A stretch of DNA of 64,000 nucleotides, taken from the NCBI RefSeq assembly GCF_016599145.1, contig NZ_JAENKO010000015.1, forward strand, positions 1 to 64,000, given 5' to 3'. The DNA comes from Tomitella cavernea (GTDB lineage Bacteria > Actinomycetota > Actinomycetes > Mycobacteriales > Mycobacteriaceae). This document shows positions 7,884 to 16,341 of this stretch, piece after piece (the stretch's first letter is position 1; each line of letters starts with the position of its first letter). The notes beneath the pieces were generated by a model. It had not been told where the DNA came from. It saw only the letters and a list, made by a program, of their open reading frames with translations, and did no database searches. The translations under genes and the position numbers were made by a program.

Positions 7884-8720
7884 ATGACGGCGCGCACGGT
7901 CGACACCGTTTTTGCGGACGTCTCGGCCTACCAGCGCCCCGTCGACGACAGCTATCCGCATCGCGTGCTGTCGATCAGGTCCAACGACGGCACCATTCGG
8001 GACCCGAACTTTCCGGAGAACTACCGCTGGATGAGCCGCGCCCTCGACTCGGGCCGCCTGGAGTTCGGCATCGTGTACTTCTTCTGGCGGCCCAACTGGC
8101 GGACGTGCGTGCAGGTGCAGCAGTCGATGATCAAGGCCGCCGGCGGGCCGCATCCGCGGATCGCCTGCATGATCGACGTCGAATCGGACCGGTCCCAGCA
8201 CGGAGACCATTCGGCAGGGATCAACGGCGCGTTCGACTTGCTGGCGCGGTGGCTGGGCGATGCCCGCCGCGTGATCGGCTACGCCAATGCGGGCGACTTC
8301 CACTCGATGTGGCCGGACCGTCCCGACGGACTCCGGGTGATCGGCGCCGGCTACCCGGTGGATCCCCGTCTCCCCGGGGAGATCGCCCATCAGTACACCG
8401 ATGGCACGCTCGGCGGCCTCCCGGGGTTTCCGATGGGCGCCCCGCCGTTCGGGCCGTGCGACATGAACCTGGCAGCCGGCACGAGCGCCGTGGACCTGGC
8501 CGCAGAGTGCGGTATCGGCGGCGACCTCGACGTGCGTGCCGCCGAACAGTACAAGGCGGCGTTCATGGGTGCTGTGGGTTCCGACGTCAGGGATGTCCGC
8601 GAGCAGCTGTGCGGTGAGGGGGCGCGCGACACGGGCGAGTACACGGGGTGGCCGCAATTGGGCGGACGTACCGTGACGGACGGAATCGCGGCAGTGCTCA
8701 AAGTGTTGCGCAACGGCTGA
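7884..8720 (+). CDS. GH25/DUF1906-like phage-type lysin with C-terminal repeat domain
   Basis: The 278-residue protein opens with VFADVSAYQRPVDD and carries MIDVESD near residue 96 and HQYTDG near residue 172, the acidic and aromatic landmarks of a GH25 muramidase-fold domain as used by actinophage endolysins. The last ~60 residues form a separate small domain ending EYTGWPQLGGRTVTDGIAAVLK. There is no signal peptide, as expected for a phage lysin or tail enzyme. SD-like GGGGG precedes the ATG. The same small domain is encoded again by the next gene. No other phage genes are adjacent, so this looks like a domesticated or residual prophage gene. Peptidoglycan cleavage is inferred. Confidence 0.7.
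   Translation: MTARTVDTVFADVSAYQRPVDDSYPHRVLSIRSNDGTIRDPNFPENYRWMSRALDSGRLEFGIVYFFWRPNWRTCVQVQQSMIKAAGGPHPRIACMIDVESDRSQHGDHSAGINGAFDLLARWLGDARRVIGYANAGDFHSMWPDRPDGLRVIGAGYPVDPRLPGEIAHQYTDGTLGGLPGFPMGAPPFGPCDMNLAAGTSAVDLAAECGIGGDLDVRAAEQYKAAFMGAVGSDVRDVREQLCGEGARDTGEYTGWPQLGGRTVTDGIAAVLKVLRNG
8583..8670 (+). repeat. Diverged direct repeat, copy 1 (lysin C-terminal domain)
   Basis: This segment is repeated at 8939-9026 with only scattered mismatches; both encode the DVREQLCGEGARD-EYTGWPQLGGRTV peptide. The spacing of about 356 bp and the intact reading frames indicate a segmental duplication of the domain. Confidence 0.85.
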
Positions 8721-8874
8721 CATTGCTGTGGTGGGGGGCCGCTGCTCCCTGTGCGAGTTGGCCCTGCCGCGTAGCGACATCGCATGTACGGCCGAGGGAG
8801 AGCGGATATGGACGGGCCGGCAGAAGTCGGTTCCGTGCAGATGATTCCGTGCAGAAGAAGAGGAGGCGGGCAGG

Positions 8875-9123
8875 ATGGCCAGTCAGGTCGACCGGGTCAA
8901 CGAGTTCACGGCCGCATTCGACGGGGCGATAGGCAGCGACGTCAAGGACGTCCGCGAGCAGCTGTGCGGTGAGGGGGCGCGCGACAAGGGCGAATACACG
9001 GGGTGGCCGCAACTGGGCGGCCGCACTGTGGTCGATGCGATCGCAGCGATCGGCGCCGCGCTCGGTGTGCCGGGGATGTACGACCCGCACTCCGAGCAGC
9101 AGGCCGGGGACAAGTCGGCGTAG
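8875..9123 (+). CDS. Stand-alone copy of the lysin C-terminal domain
   Basis: The 82-residue product aligns along most of its length with the final 60 residues of the preceding GH25-like protein, sharing REQLCGEGARD and EYTGWPQLGGRTV, and ends with a short hydrophilic tail. ATG 8875 has AGGAGG about 9 nt upstream. It is probably translated independently and might act as a cell-wall-binding or interaction partner for the upstream enzyme, but no function is established from sequence. It is a paralogue made by local duplication. Confidence 0.75.
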   Translation: MASQVDRVNEFTAAFDGAIGSDVKDVREQLCGEGARDKGEYTGWPQLGGRTVVDAIAAIGAALGVPGMYDPHSEQQAGDKSA

Positions 9124-9265
9124 CCGGGCGCGTCACTGCGCGGCATTGTCGGCCTGGCGGCTGCGCGCTATTGTTCTTGCGTCTAACAGTGTTCGCGCCA
9201 GAGGGCGCGCCGCACCGCTGCGCAGGGGCGCAGGTCGTGAGTGCAGGCCGAGGGGAGAGGCGAGA

Positions 9266-11317
9266 ATGGGGACGGCACGGAAACTGCTGACGGCGGCGGG
9301 GTCGGTTCTGCTCACGCTGGGGGTGGTCACGGCAGCGGTGCCCGCCGTGGCGCAGCCGGCGCCCGGAGTCGCGTCCGGCCCCACGGCGGGCACGCTGGGG
9401 GAGCAGTGGACGGCCACGCACGACGGCCCGCAGCGCTACCCCGGCATCCACGTGCAGCCGGACGTGCCGATCACGATGAGCGACGGGGTGGTGCTCAAGG
9501 CCGACGTCTACCGGCCGGCCGATGCCGCGGGCGCGCCCGTCGATGCGAAGACGCCCGTGATCGTCAACATGACCCCCTACACCAAGCTCCTGTCGCGACT
9601 GGCGAACCTGGCGCTGTCGGTCCCGGGGATCGAGGAGCCGGTGATGGACTTCGCCCGCTCGATCAATGAGACCGGAACACCGTTCCAGGGTGTCGCGGAC
9701 CTGGTCAAGACTCTCTCCGGCGGCGGAATCCGCACGTTCGCCGTGGACCCGCAACTTGTGCGCTCCGGCTACACCCAGGTGGTGGTGGACGTGCGGGGCA
9801 CCGGGTTCTCGCAGGGGATATGGCAGGTTTTCCGGGAGCGGGAGCAGCAGGACACGCTCGAGGTCATCGATTGGGCCGCCGCGCAGCCGTTCTCCGCCGG
9901 TTCGGTGGGCATGAACGGCGTGTCCTATTCGGCGATCAATCAGGTGCAGGCCGCCGCGAAGAACCCGTCCGCGCTCGGGGCGATCTTCCCGGTGGAGCCG
10001 GGCGCGGACCTTCTGCGGGACGTGGTGGCTCCCGGCGGCGGCGTCGGCGTGGGGTTCCTGCCGTTCTGGCTTGCGGCGATCGACGGGCTCAAGTGGGTCC
10101 CGGACGTCCGCTCGATGCTGCGCGGTGAGTTCGACGAGCAGTGGTTGCGCGACCGGATGGCGGACCCGGCCACGTTCCTGGACGTGTTCGCGGACGCCGT
10201 CACGGCGCCCACCGTCGACGCTGTGCAGGGCGACCTGCGTCGACTGCTGGACAAGGACAGCACGCTGCGCCGCGACCTGCAATCGCACCCGGAGCGCATC
10301 ACCGTGCCGACGATGGTCTACGGCGGGTGGCACGACCTGTTCGCCAACAGCGAGCCGCGCATCTATAACGCGATCCCGTTGGAGCCCGGGACGAAGCAGC
10401 TGATCATGGGCGACGGATACCACATGACCTTCGGCAGCGGATTCGGCGAGCCCGGCGCCCCGCCGCGCCTGGACGTGCTGCAGCGGGCCTGGTTCGACCA
10501 CTGGCTCAAGGGGATCGACAACGGGATCGAGACCTACGGGCCGGTGACGATGCTCCAGCAGGGCGGCGAGTGGATCAGCGCCCGGGGGTTCCCGCAGCCG
10601 GGGATGGAGTACCGGCGTATCTACCTGGACGCGGCGCCCAGCGGGACCGCACCGGGGTCGGTGCACGACGGCACGCTCACCCCCGACGGGCCCGGCGCGC
10701 CGGCCACGCTGACGGCGGCGCCGTCGCTGAACACGCTGTGCTCGCGCGATGCCGCCGAGCAGACGATGGGGATCGTGGCGGCCGTGGAAGCGTGCGGGCG
10801 CGACTCGCGCATCGCCGAGAAGGCCGCCCTGTCGTTCACCAGCGCCCCTGTGGCGGAGTCGACGGTCATCTCTGGGCCGGTGAACGTGCACCTGAACACC
10901 GTCATGGACGCCACCGACGGGTATTGGACCGCCACCCTCAACGACGTCGCGCCCGATGGGAAGTCCACCGTGCTCACCAGCGGCCAGCTCGTGGCGTCGC
11001 TGCGCGCGATCGACGAGGAGAAGAGCGGGTATTCACCGTCCGGCGACATCGTCGACCCGCATCACGTCCTCTCGCTCGACGCGCTCGAGCCGGTGACGCC
11101 GGGACAGCCGACGCAGCTCGACGTGGGGCTCGTCGCCACCGATGCGGTGCTGCAGCCCGGCCACCGCCTGCGGGTGGACGTGTTCGCGTCGAACTTCCCG
11201 AAGGGGCTGCCGCCGCGGCCGCTGCTCAATGCGAGCGGGCTCAAGCCGCAGCACCTCGTGCTCGACCCCGCCTCCCCGAGTTACGTCACAGTGCCGACCG
11301 GTCGTCCGATCGGCTGA
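9266..11317 (+). CDS. Secreted S15/CocE-NonD family hydrolase
   Basis: The 683-residue protein has an N-terminal signal peptide (basic MGTARK, hydrophobic core, cleavage near AVAQPA). It then has an X-Pro dipeptidyl-peptidase-type alpha/beta hydrolase domain: VVVDVRGTGFSQG, nucleophile motif GVSYS about residue 220, YGGWHDLF with the Asp, and GDGYHMTF with the His. A C-terminal jelly-roll domain (about 470-683) contains the usual ISGPVNVHL and SGYSPSGDIVDP segments. These are features of cocaine esterase/glutaryl-7-ACA acylase relatives. The substrate (peptide, amide or ester) cannot be told from sequence. GGGGAGAGG lies just upstream of the ATG. Confidence 0.85.
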   Translation: MGTARKLLTAAGSVLLTLGVVTAAVPAVAQPAPGVASGPTAGTLGEQWTATHDGPQRYPGIHVQPDVPITMSDGVVLKADVYRPADAAGAPVDAKTPVIVNMTPYTKLLSRLANLALSVPGIEEPVMDFARSINETGTPFQGVADLVKTLSGGGIRTFAVDPQLVRSGYTQVVVDVRGTGFSQGIWQVFREREQQDTLEVIDWAAAQPFSAGSVGMNGVSYSAINQVQAAAKNPSALGAIFPVEPGADLLRDVVAPGGGVGVGFLPFWLAAIDGLKWVPDVRSMLRGEFDEQWLRDRMADPATFLDVFADAVTAPTVDAVQGDLRRLLDKDSTLRRDLQSHPERITVPTMVYGGWHDLFANSEPRIYNAIPLEPGTKQLIMGDGYHMTFGSGFGEPGAPPRLDVLQRAWFDHWLKGIDNGIETYGPVTMLQQGGEWISARGFPQPGMEYRRIYLDAAPSGTAPGSVHDGTLTPDGPGAPATLTAAPSLNTLCSRDAAEQTMGIVAAVEACGRDSRIAEKAALSFTSAPVAESTVISGPVNVHLNTVMDATDGYWTATLNDVAPDGKSTVLTSGQLVASLRAIDEEKSGYSPSGDIVDPHHVLSLDALEPVTPGQPTQLDVGLVATDAVLQPGHRLRVDVFASNFPKGLPPRPLLNASGLKPQHLVLDPASPSYVTVPTGRPIG

Positions 11318-11349
11318 TCGCGGCCCCCCGGGGGGCTCGCCAGCGTCGC

Positions 11350-11806
11350 TCAGCCGTCGGCGAGTTCTCCGTGGGTATCGGTAGACGTCTCCGGCTTCGA
11401 CAGCAGGCGTGCCAGGCGGCATTGTTCCCGGCCGGAGTGGCCGAGCATCCGGGTCTCCTTGGCGAAGTGGTCGACGGCGACGCTGTCGACCAATGCCAAT
11501 CCCTCGTCGGTGAGCCGGGTGTGGACGATGCGCCGGTCTGGTCACCAGCGACGAATCGGCCAGTTGCCTGGTGGTCATGCGGAACGGCGGGCCATTCCGG
11601 CGCAGCGCGGCGAGCACCTCGCAAACCGCCATGTCGATGTCGAGATCGACGAACATGCACATGAGCTCCGCGTGGTAGCGCAGGTACGTCCGGTGCAGGC
11701 GACCGAACACCTCGAGGGCGGACACGTCCAGGTCCGGCCACTGCACCGCCCACTGGACGACGATGTGGCCGACCGGATCCGGATCCAGCGACATGCCGTT
11801 GCGCAT
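11350..11806 (-). pseudogene. MarR-family regulator, internal deletion and frameshift
   Basis: From ATG 11806 (SD AAGGAG upstream) the frame reads a MarR-like N-terminus through VCEVLAALRRNGPPFRMTTRQLADSSLVT and then loses sense. In the next frame, from about 11540 down to TGA 11350, it reads RRIVHTRLTDEGLALVDSV and a normal MarR C-terminal helix ending GELADG. The missing part is the roughly 20 residues containing the recognition helix end and the wing. So a deletion of roughly 65-70 bp, not a single-base error, fused the halves out of frame. A functional DNA-binding protein is unlikely. It sits beside a RidA-like gene it may once have controlled. Confidence 0.8.
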
Positions 11807-11924
11807 GGGCTCCTTCCGGAGACGTTCAGCACTGAAGCAATCGGTGCGACGCGGTCGTGTCAGCACAGTGCACCGCCGGAACGGCTGACGTGTCGGGGGT
11901 CGGCGGCGCGCCCGGGGCCGGGGG

Positions 11925-12314
11925 TCAGCCGTCCAGGTGGGCGATGCAGTCGATCTCCACGGTGGCCCCGTAGGGCAGCGCACTGACCTCCAGGAAGGTG
12001 CGTGCGGGGCGAGGTGCGGTGAAGAGTCGCTCGAACTGCCGGTTCGCCTCCTCGCGCAGCGACAGGTCGGTGACGAAGTAGGTCAGCTTCACCACCTGGT
12101 CGCGCCGCCCGCCGACGGTGGCGAGGCGTTCGGTCATGCGCTCGACCGCGGCGTCGAGGGCCTCGGTGCGGCCCGGCACCGCGTTTCCGGCGGCATCGAC
12201 GGACAGCGCGCCGGAGACGAAGGCGAATCCTCCAGCCGCGTATGCGGGGCTGTACGGGTGCGGGTCGCCTGCGGCGGGGCTGCGATCGGCGGGAGTGTCC
12301 GGTTGCGCGGTCAT
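11925..12314 (-). CDS. RidA/YjgF-family protein
   Basis: The 129-residue product is a complete RidA-fold subunit: PYSPAYAAGGFAFVSGAL at the start, VVKLTYFVTDL in the middle, and the C-terminal ARTFLEVSALPYGATVEIDCIA carrying the family arginine and acidic site. RidA proteins are trimeric and hydrolyse reactive enamine/imine intermediates; some members have other deaminase roles. ATG 12314 is preferred. It diverges from the cytosine deaminase gene by 148 bp and is co-oriented with the MarR pseudogene. Confidence 0.85.
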   Translation of the reverse strand: MTAQPDTPADRSPAAGDPHPYSPAYAAGGFAFVSGALSVDAAGNAVPGRTEALDAAVERMTERLATVGGRRDQVVKLTYFVTDLSLREEANRQFERLFTAPRPARTFLEVSALPYGATVEIDCIAHLDG

Positions 12315-12450
12315 CGTGGCTCGCTCTCGTCGAGGTGGTCCGGGCGCGGCGCGGGCACCGCAACCTCGCAGGCTACGCCAAATATCTGATCGACTGGCCG
12401 AATGCGGATGCGGGTGTCGCGGAGTGCGCACGGCTGGCGGGCACGGGACC

Positions 12451-12456
12451 TATGCT
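12451..12456 (+). promoter_or_regulatory. -10 box TATGCT for leaderless deaminase gene
   Basis: TATGCT ends 6 nt before the ATG at 12463 with no ribosome site, the leaderless arrangement seen repeatedly in this window. Confidence 0.55.
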
Positions 12457-12462
12457 CGCCTC

Positions 12463-12933
12463 ATGAGCGGAAGCGGCTGGCGCCGGGCCAGTTTCGATCG
12501 GGCCGTGCAAGAGGGCGCCGACGGGCTGGCGGCCGGGGGAGTACCGGTGGGGGCGTCGCTCGATATCGGGGGTCGCCTGGTCGCGTCCGGGCGCAATCGG
12601 CGCGTGCAGGATGGCGACCCCACTGCGCACGGCGAGATCTCGTGTCTCCGCGCGGCCGGTCGACGCGGCTCATACCGGGACGCCGTGCTCTACACGACGC
12701 TGGCGCCCTGCGCGATGTGTGCAGGGGCGATCGTGCAATTCGGGATCCCGCTGGTGGTGGTCGGCCAGGGGCGCACCTTCCCGGGCGAGTTGGATCTTCT
12801 CCGCGAGCGAGGCGTCCGGGTGGAGCTGCTCGACGACCCACGCTGCGTGGAGCTCATGGAGAGGTTCGAACGCGAGTATCCGCGGGTGTGGGCGGAAGAC
12901 ATCGGCATACCGCCGGACGCGCGCGGGCACTGA
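12463..12933 (+). CDS. Cytosine deaminase, yeast Fcy1-like
   Basis: The 156-residue protein is a zinc-dependent nucleoside-deaminase-fold enzyme. The zinc ligands are in TAHGE (His with catalytic Glu) and APCAMCAGA (two Cys). The whole C-terminal half, including VVVGQGRTFPGELDLLRERG and ending YPRVWAEDIG, follows the pattern of yeast cytosine deaminase (which ends RPQDWFEDIG) and not the tRNA adenosine deaminase TadA. Cytosine to uracil salvage is therefore the best call, though other small amines are possible for this subgroup. It probably has a leaderless message and converges with the sulfotransferase gene. Confidence 0.8.
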   Translation: MSGSGWRRASFDRAVQEGADGLAAGGVPVGASLDIGGRLVASGRNRRVQDGDPTAHGEISCLRAAGRRGSYRDAVLYTTLAPCAMCAGAIVQFGIPLVVVGQGRTFPGELDLLRERGVRVELLDDPRCVELMERFEREYPRVWAEDIGIPPDARGH

Positions 12934-12956
12934 CTGTTCGGGGACGGCCTCGCGCT

Positions 12957-14099
12957 TCACAGCGCGAAGCGCTCCGCCACCTGCTCGCGCGTCAGCCCGA
13001 AGTCCTCGAGCGTGTACCGGTGCGCGGGTTTGCGGGCGCCGGAACGGCTCTCGGCGTGCATGGCCTCCATCGCGCGCTGAGCCCTGGCGCCCAGCGTGAT
13101 CCCGAACCTGTCGTACACCGCTCCGACGGTGCCGAGCGGGTCGGCGACGAAGTCGGAGTAGTCGACGTCCACGAACTGTGCAGGGTCGTACCGGGCGCGC
13201 GCGGTGTTGAACGTGTCGAGCCCCCGCGCCCACAGCTCCAGCTGGCCGGGGCCGATGTTCGCGCCGCGGAACACCTTCGACCATCCGTCGGTGGCGTGCG
13301 AGGCGAGGCTGCACGCCGAGGCCATCGCGGTCACCGGGTCGCGGTGCGTCTGGATGATGAGCGCATCCGGATACACCGCCATGATCTCGTCGAGCGCGAA
13401 CAGGTGGCTGGGATTTTTGAGCACCCATCGCTTGTCCGGGTCGTTCAGACCGATCAGCTGCAGGTTGCGCTTGTGTCGGGAGTAGGCGCCGGTCCAGTCC
13501 TGCCGGGCCAGCCACGACGAGTAGGAGGGCAGGTGGCCCAGGCATTCGTAGGAGACGGACAGGAACGTCTGGCGCAGCAGCTGCCAGCATTCCTCCACCT
13601 CGGCGGCTGACATGTAGTGCACGCCCATGAACTCGGGGTTCTCCACGTGATGCTTGCGGAAGCCCTCCTCGATGGCGCTGAACACCGGGTCGGACTCCCA
13701 GGTGTCGCGCGGCGGCCGCGGCTGGGGCATCTCGGCCAGCCACATCTCGAGTCCCTGGTGGCCGGGGTCGGCGTTGAGGAGCCGGTGCAGCGCGGTGGTG
13801 CCGGTGCGCGGCAGGCCGGTGACGAAAATCGGGCGCTCGATCGCGACGTCGGCGTGTTCGGGATGCTGCTCCCACGCCGCCTCGGACAGCAGTCGCGCGA
13901 TGAGGGCGCCGCGGAGGAACACCCGCGACATCTTGCTGCCGAGCGGGGTGAGCGCCTCGTCGCGGGCGTAGGAGTCCAACAGCACCCCGAGCGCCTCGTG
14001 ATAGTCGTCCGCGCCGAAGTCGTCCAGGCCGGTCTTGGCGGTCGCGGATGCGTGGAGGTCGTCGATCGTCCCGACGGTGGTGCGGTCGGTGGAGGTCAT
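12957..14099 (-). CDS. Sulfotransferase family protein (Rv3529c type)
   Basis: The 380-residue protein has the PAPS 5'-phosphosulfate loop FVTGLPRTGTTALHRLL near residue 97 and a downstream HRDP element (THRDPVTAMAS) matching the 3'-phosphate-binding region of the Sulfotransfer_3 family. Homologues with the same neighbours form the Rv3529c-Rv3531c cluster of M. tuberculosis. It is the last gene of a leftward operon after DUF1214 and SDR genes. ATG 14099 is preceded by GGAAGG. The acceptor molecule is unknown; a lipid or steroid-like acceptor is a guess from the company it keeps. Confidence 0.85.
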   Translation of the reverse strand: MTSTDRTTVGTIDDLHASATAKTGLDDFGADDYHEALGVLLDSYARDEALTPLGSKMSRVFLRGALIARLLSEAAWEQHPEHADVAIERPIFVTGLPRTGTTALHRLLNADPGHQGLEMWLAEMPQPRPPRDTWESDPVFSAIEEGFRKHHVENPEFMGVHYMSAAEVEECWQLLRQTFLSVSYECLGHLPSYSSWLARQDWTGAYSRHKRNLQLIGLNDPDKRWVLKNPSHLFALDEIMAVYPDALIIQTHRDPVTAMASACSLASHATDGWSKVFRGANIGPGQLELWARGLDTFNTARARYDPAQFVDVDYSDFVADPLGTVGAVYDRFGITLGARAQRAMEAMHAESRSGARKPAHRYTLEDFGLTREQVAERFAL

Positions 14100-14134
14100 C
14101 GTGCGCCTTCCGTGAGGTCGTGGGCCGAGGGCCG

Positions 14135-14938
14135 TCAGTGGTGGTATTCGCCGCAGTTGACGTCGAGGCATTGGCCGGTGATGGCGGCCGCCATCGGCGA
14201 GGCGAGGAAGACGACGGCATCGGCGATCTGGTCCGGCTCGGGCAGCCGGCGCAGGTCGGAGCCCGCGGCGGTGTGCGCGTAGATCTCATCGACGGTGGTG
14301 CCGTATTTCTCCGCCTGGTGCGCGAAGTACCCCTGGAGCGTGGGTCCCCAGATGAAGCCGGGGGCGACGGAGTTCACGCGGATGCCCTGCGGACCCAGCT
14401 CGGTCGCGAGGGACTGCGACATCGACAGCAGCGCGGACTTGGCGAGCTTGTAACTGCCGTAGCGCTCCTGGGAGTGGCGCAGCACCATCGAGTTGATGTT
14501 CACCACGGAGCCGACCGTGTCCGCCAGCGCGTCCGTGAAAAGCTGCGTGAGCAGCAGCGCGCCGAACACCGTGAGCTCGATCGCCCCACGGATGTGCGCG
14601 AAGTCGGTTTGCGCGAAGGGTTTGCGTGACGGGATCGTGAAGGCGTTGTTGATCAGAGTGTCGACGCGACCGAACTCGGCCGTCGCGGCGTCGCGGAGGG
14701 CCGCGGCGGAATCGGCGTCGGTGATGTCCGTCGGCACGACGAGCGCGCGCCGGCCGAGCGCACGCACCCGCCCGGCGACCTCGTCGAGGCGGTCCTTGGT
14801 GCGGGCGGCGAGTACGACGTCGGCCCCCTGGCCGGCGCAGCGCAGGGCGATGGCCTGACCGAGCCCGGGGCCGACGCCGGACACGACGACGACCGTCCCG
14901 TCAAGGAGGCCCGCGCCCGCGTTCGGCTGTGCGCTCAT
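14135..14938 (-). CDS. Short-chain dehydrogenase/reductase (Rv3530c type)
   Basis: The 267-residue product is a classical SDR: cofactor loop SGVGPGLGQAIA near residue 20, NNAF (the NNAG position), active-site Ser in NINSMV, and YGSYKLAKSAL carrying Tyr and Lys. Its ATG overlaps the stop of the DUF1214 gene by 4 bp (ATGA), so the two are translationally coupled. It is the middle gene of the three-gene operon. The NAD/NADP-linked oxidoreductase substrate is not evident. Confidence 0.87.
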   Translation of the reverse strand: MSAQPNAGAGLLDGTVVVVSGVGPGLGQAIALRCAGQGADVVLAARTKDRLDEVAGRVRALGRRALVVPTDITDADSAAALRDAATAEFGRVDTLINNAFTIPSRKPFAQTDFAHIRGAIELTVFGALLLTQLFTDALADTVGSVVNINSMVLRHSQERYGSYKLAKSALLSMSQSLATELGPQGIRVNSVAPGFIWGPTLQGYFAHQAEKYGTTVDEIYAHTAAGSDLRRLPEPDQIADAVVFLASPMAAAITGQCLDVNCGEYHH

Positions 14939-16173
14939 CCCAGCATCCTTTCGGCGAACTGCGCCTGGCGCAGGGCGATCCGCGCGGCGTACTCGTCGGC
15001 GGTGATGGTGTTCTGCGAGTAGTACGGCAGGTGCGCGGCGACGTCGTCGAACGGCACCACTTGCACCGTCGGTCCGTCCTCGGGCGTGTATTCACGGGAG
15101 GTGCGTTGCCAGCGGAATTGCAGGTATCCGCGCTCGTGACCGAGGGTCTCCACGTGGTTGACGATGCCCGGGTCGCGTTCGGAGACCACGATCCGGATCT
15201 TCCCGTCCGGATCCACCTGCGCCTGTGCGTTGTTCAGCGAGGTCTGGTGGTGCACGTAGTCGAGCGAGATGTACCACATGCTGCCCAGCTGGAACCCCTG
15301 GTAGGGCGCGTCCGAGCGGGGCACGGTGATGATCATCGCCTGGTCGCCGGCCAGCTCGTAGTGCCCCACCGACGAGTACTGGGTGGCCAGGCCGCCTGGG
15401 GTCAGCCGTGGTGCGGACATCGTGTTCACCGGCAGGTTGAGGTAGAACCACTCGGGAAACTGCAGCCACGTGCGTACGCGCTGCACCAGCGCGCGTCCGG
15501 CGCGCGCGAAGCGCTTGTGCGCGTCCGCGACGGTGAACGGTGCAGGCGCGGTGCCCGCGGTGTCCTTCCTGCGCACTTGTGCCGACAACGGCGAGCGCGC
15601 CTGGTCCCAGTCGCTGTAGACCTCACGGATCACCAGCTGGCGGGACCCCTCCGGCAGGGCGAAGTAGTTGCGCTCCGCCGCGGCGCGGCCCTCATCGGGC
15701 CCGAAGTGCACCTCGAAGGCGCCGTCGGAGTCGATGTCGAGTTCCCTGTCGTCGAAGGCGAGGGAGCTGGGCGGCACCTCGGAGTCGGTGTAGGAACCCC
15801 CGATGACCTGGAAGCTGATGTCGGCGGCGTTGCCGCGGCGGCCGGTCACGATGTACTCGCATCCGGCCTCGACAGCGCACCCGTAGTAGAGCGTGTCGGG
15901 GTTGTCCAGTCCCATCTTGGTGTAGGGGCCGGTGCCCTGCATCAGGACGGGATGCGTGCGCACCGGCGCCCACGCGCCGTGGAGCGTGGACGCGATGCAC
16001 CCGGCGAGGTATTGCATGCCCTCCACCAGGTCCTGGTCGGTCCGCACGTGCGGAGCGCCAATGACAAGACGCTCCGCCTCGGCGACGGCATCGGTGAACG
16101 ATCGCGTGAACCGTCCGGCGTCCGGGGCGGCGTTCGCGGTCGGGCCGTTGCCGCGTTGCTCGGTGGCTGGCAC
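14935..16173 (-). CDS. DUF1214-domain protein (Rv3531c type)
   Basis: The 412-residue protein carries a C-terminal DUF1214 domain: YFALPEGSRQLVIREVYSDW, DQAMIITVPRSDAPYQGFQLGSMW and VVSERDPGIVNHVETLG. The N-terminal part is also conserved in Rv3531c relatives. GTG 16173 is chosen because GAGGAG lies just upstream; an ATG two bases upstream of it is out of frame. First gene of the operon leading to the SDR and sulfotransferase genes, divergent from the IclR gene across a palindrome. Biochemical function is unknown. Confidence 0.82.
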   Translation of the reverse strand: MPATEQRGNGPTANAAPDAGRFTRSFTDAVAEAERLVIGAPHVRTDQDLVEGMQYLAGCIASTLHGAWAPVRTHPVLMQGTGPYTKMGLDNPDTLYYGCAVEAGCEYIVTGRRGNAADISFQVIGGSYTDSEVPPSSLAFDDRELDIDSDGAFEVHFGPDEGRAAAERNYFALPEGSRQLVIREVYSDWDQARSPLSAQVRRKDTAGTAPAPFTVADAHKRFARAGRALVQRVRTWLQFPEWFYLNLPVNTMSAPRLTPGGLATQYSSVGHYELAGDQAMIITVPRSDAPYQGFQLGSMWYISLDYVHHQTSLNNAQAQVDPDGKIRIVVSERDPGIVNHVETLGHERGYLQFRWQRTSREYTPEDGPTVQVVPFDDVAAHLPYYSQNTITADEYAARIALRQAQFAERMLG

Positions 16174-16260
16174 ATCGTCTCCTCGTCGGGTCGGGGAAGG
16201 TCCGGGGCCGCGCGGCCGCAACAGTGGTGCGGCTGCGCCTCGCGCGGAGGTCGCGATGAT

Positions 16261-16276
16261 GGTACAAATATGTACC
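16261..16276. promoter_or_regulatory. Candidate IclR operator, GGTACA-N4-TGTACC
   Basis: A perfect palindrome with 6-bp arms around AATA lies in the 168-bp space between the divergent DUF1214 operon and the IclR gene. It is the only AT-rich block there, so it is the natural candidate binding site for the IclR-family product. There is no experimental support. Confidence 0.6.
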
Positions 16277-16341
16277 GGTCCGGTAGCTTCTGCAATGTGA
16301 TCCTGTCACCGGGATGCGGGGAAGGTCAATGGGTGGTGCCG

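Noticed and set aside
8942-10891. A 649-codon minus-strand frame opposite the CocE-like hydrolase
   Set aside because: Arg/His/Gly-rich composition typical of antisense frames in high-GC genes, with no domain; the plus-strand gene has signal peptide and catalytic triad.
12463-12933. TadA (tRNA adenosine deaminase)
   Set aside because: The C-terminal half and the terminal WAEDIG motif follow yeast cytosine deaminase, not TadA.
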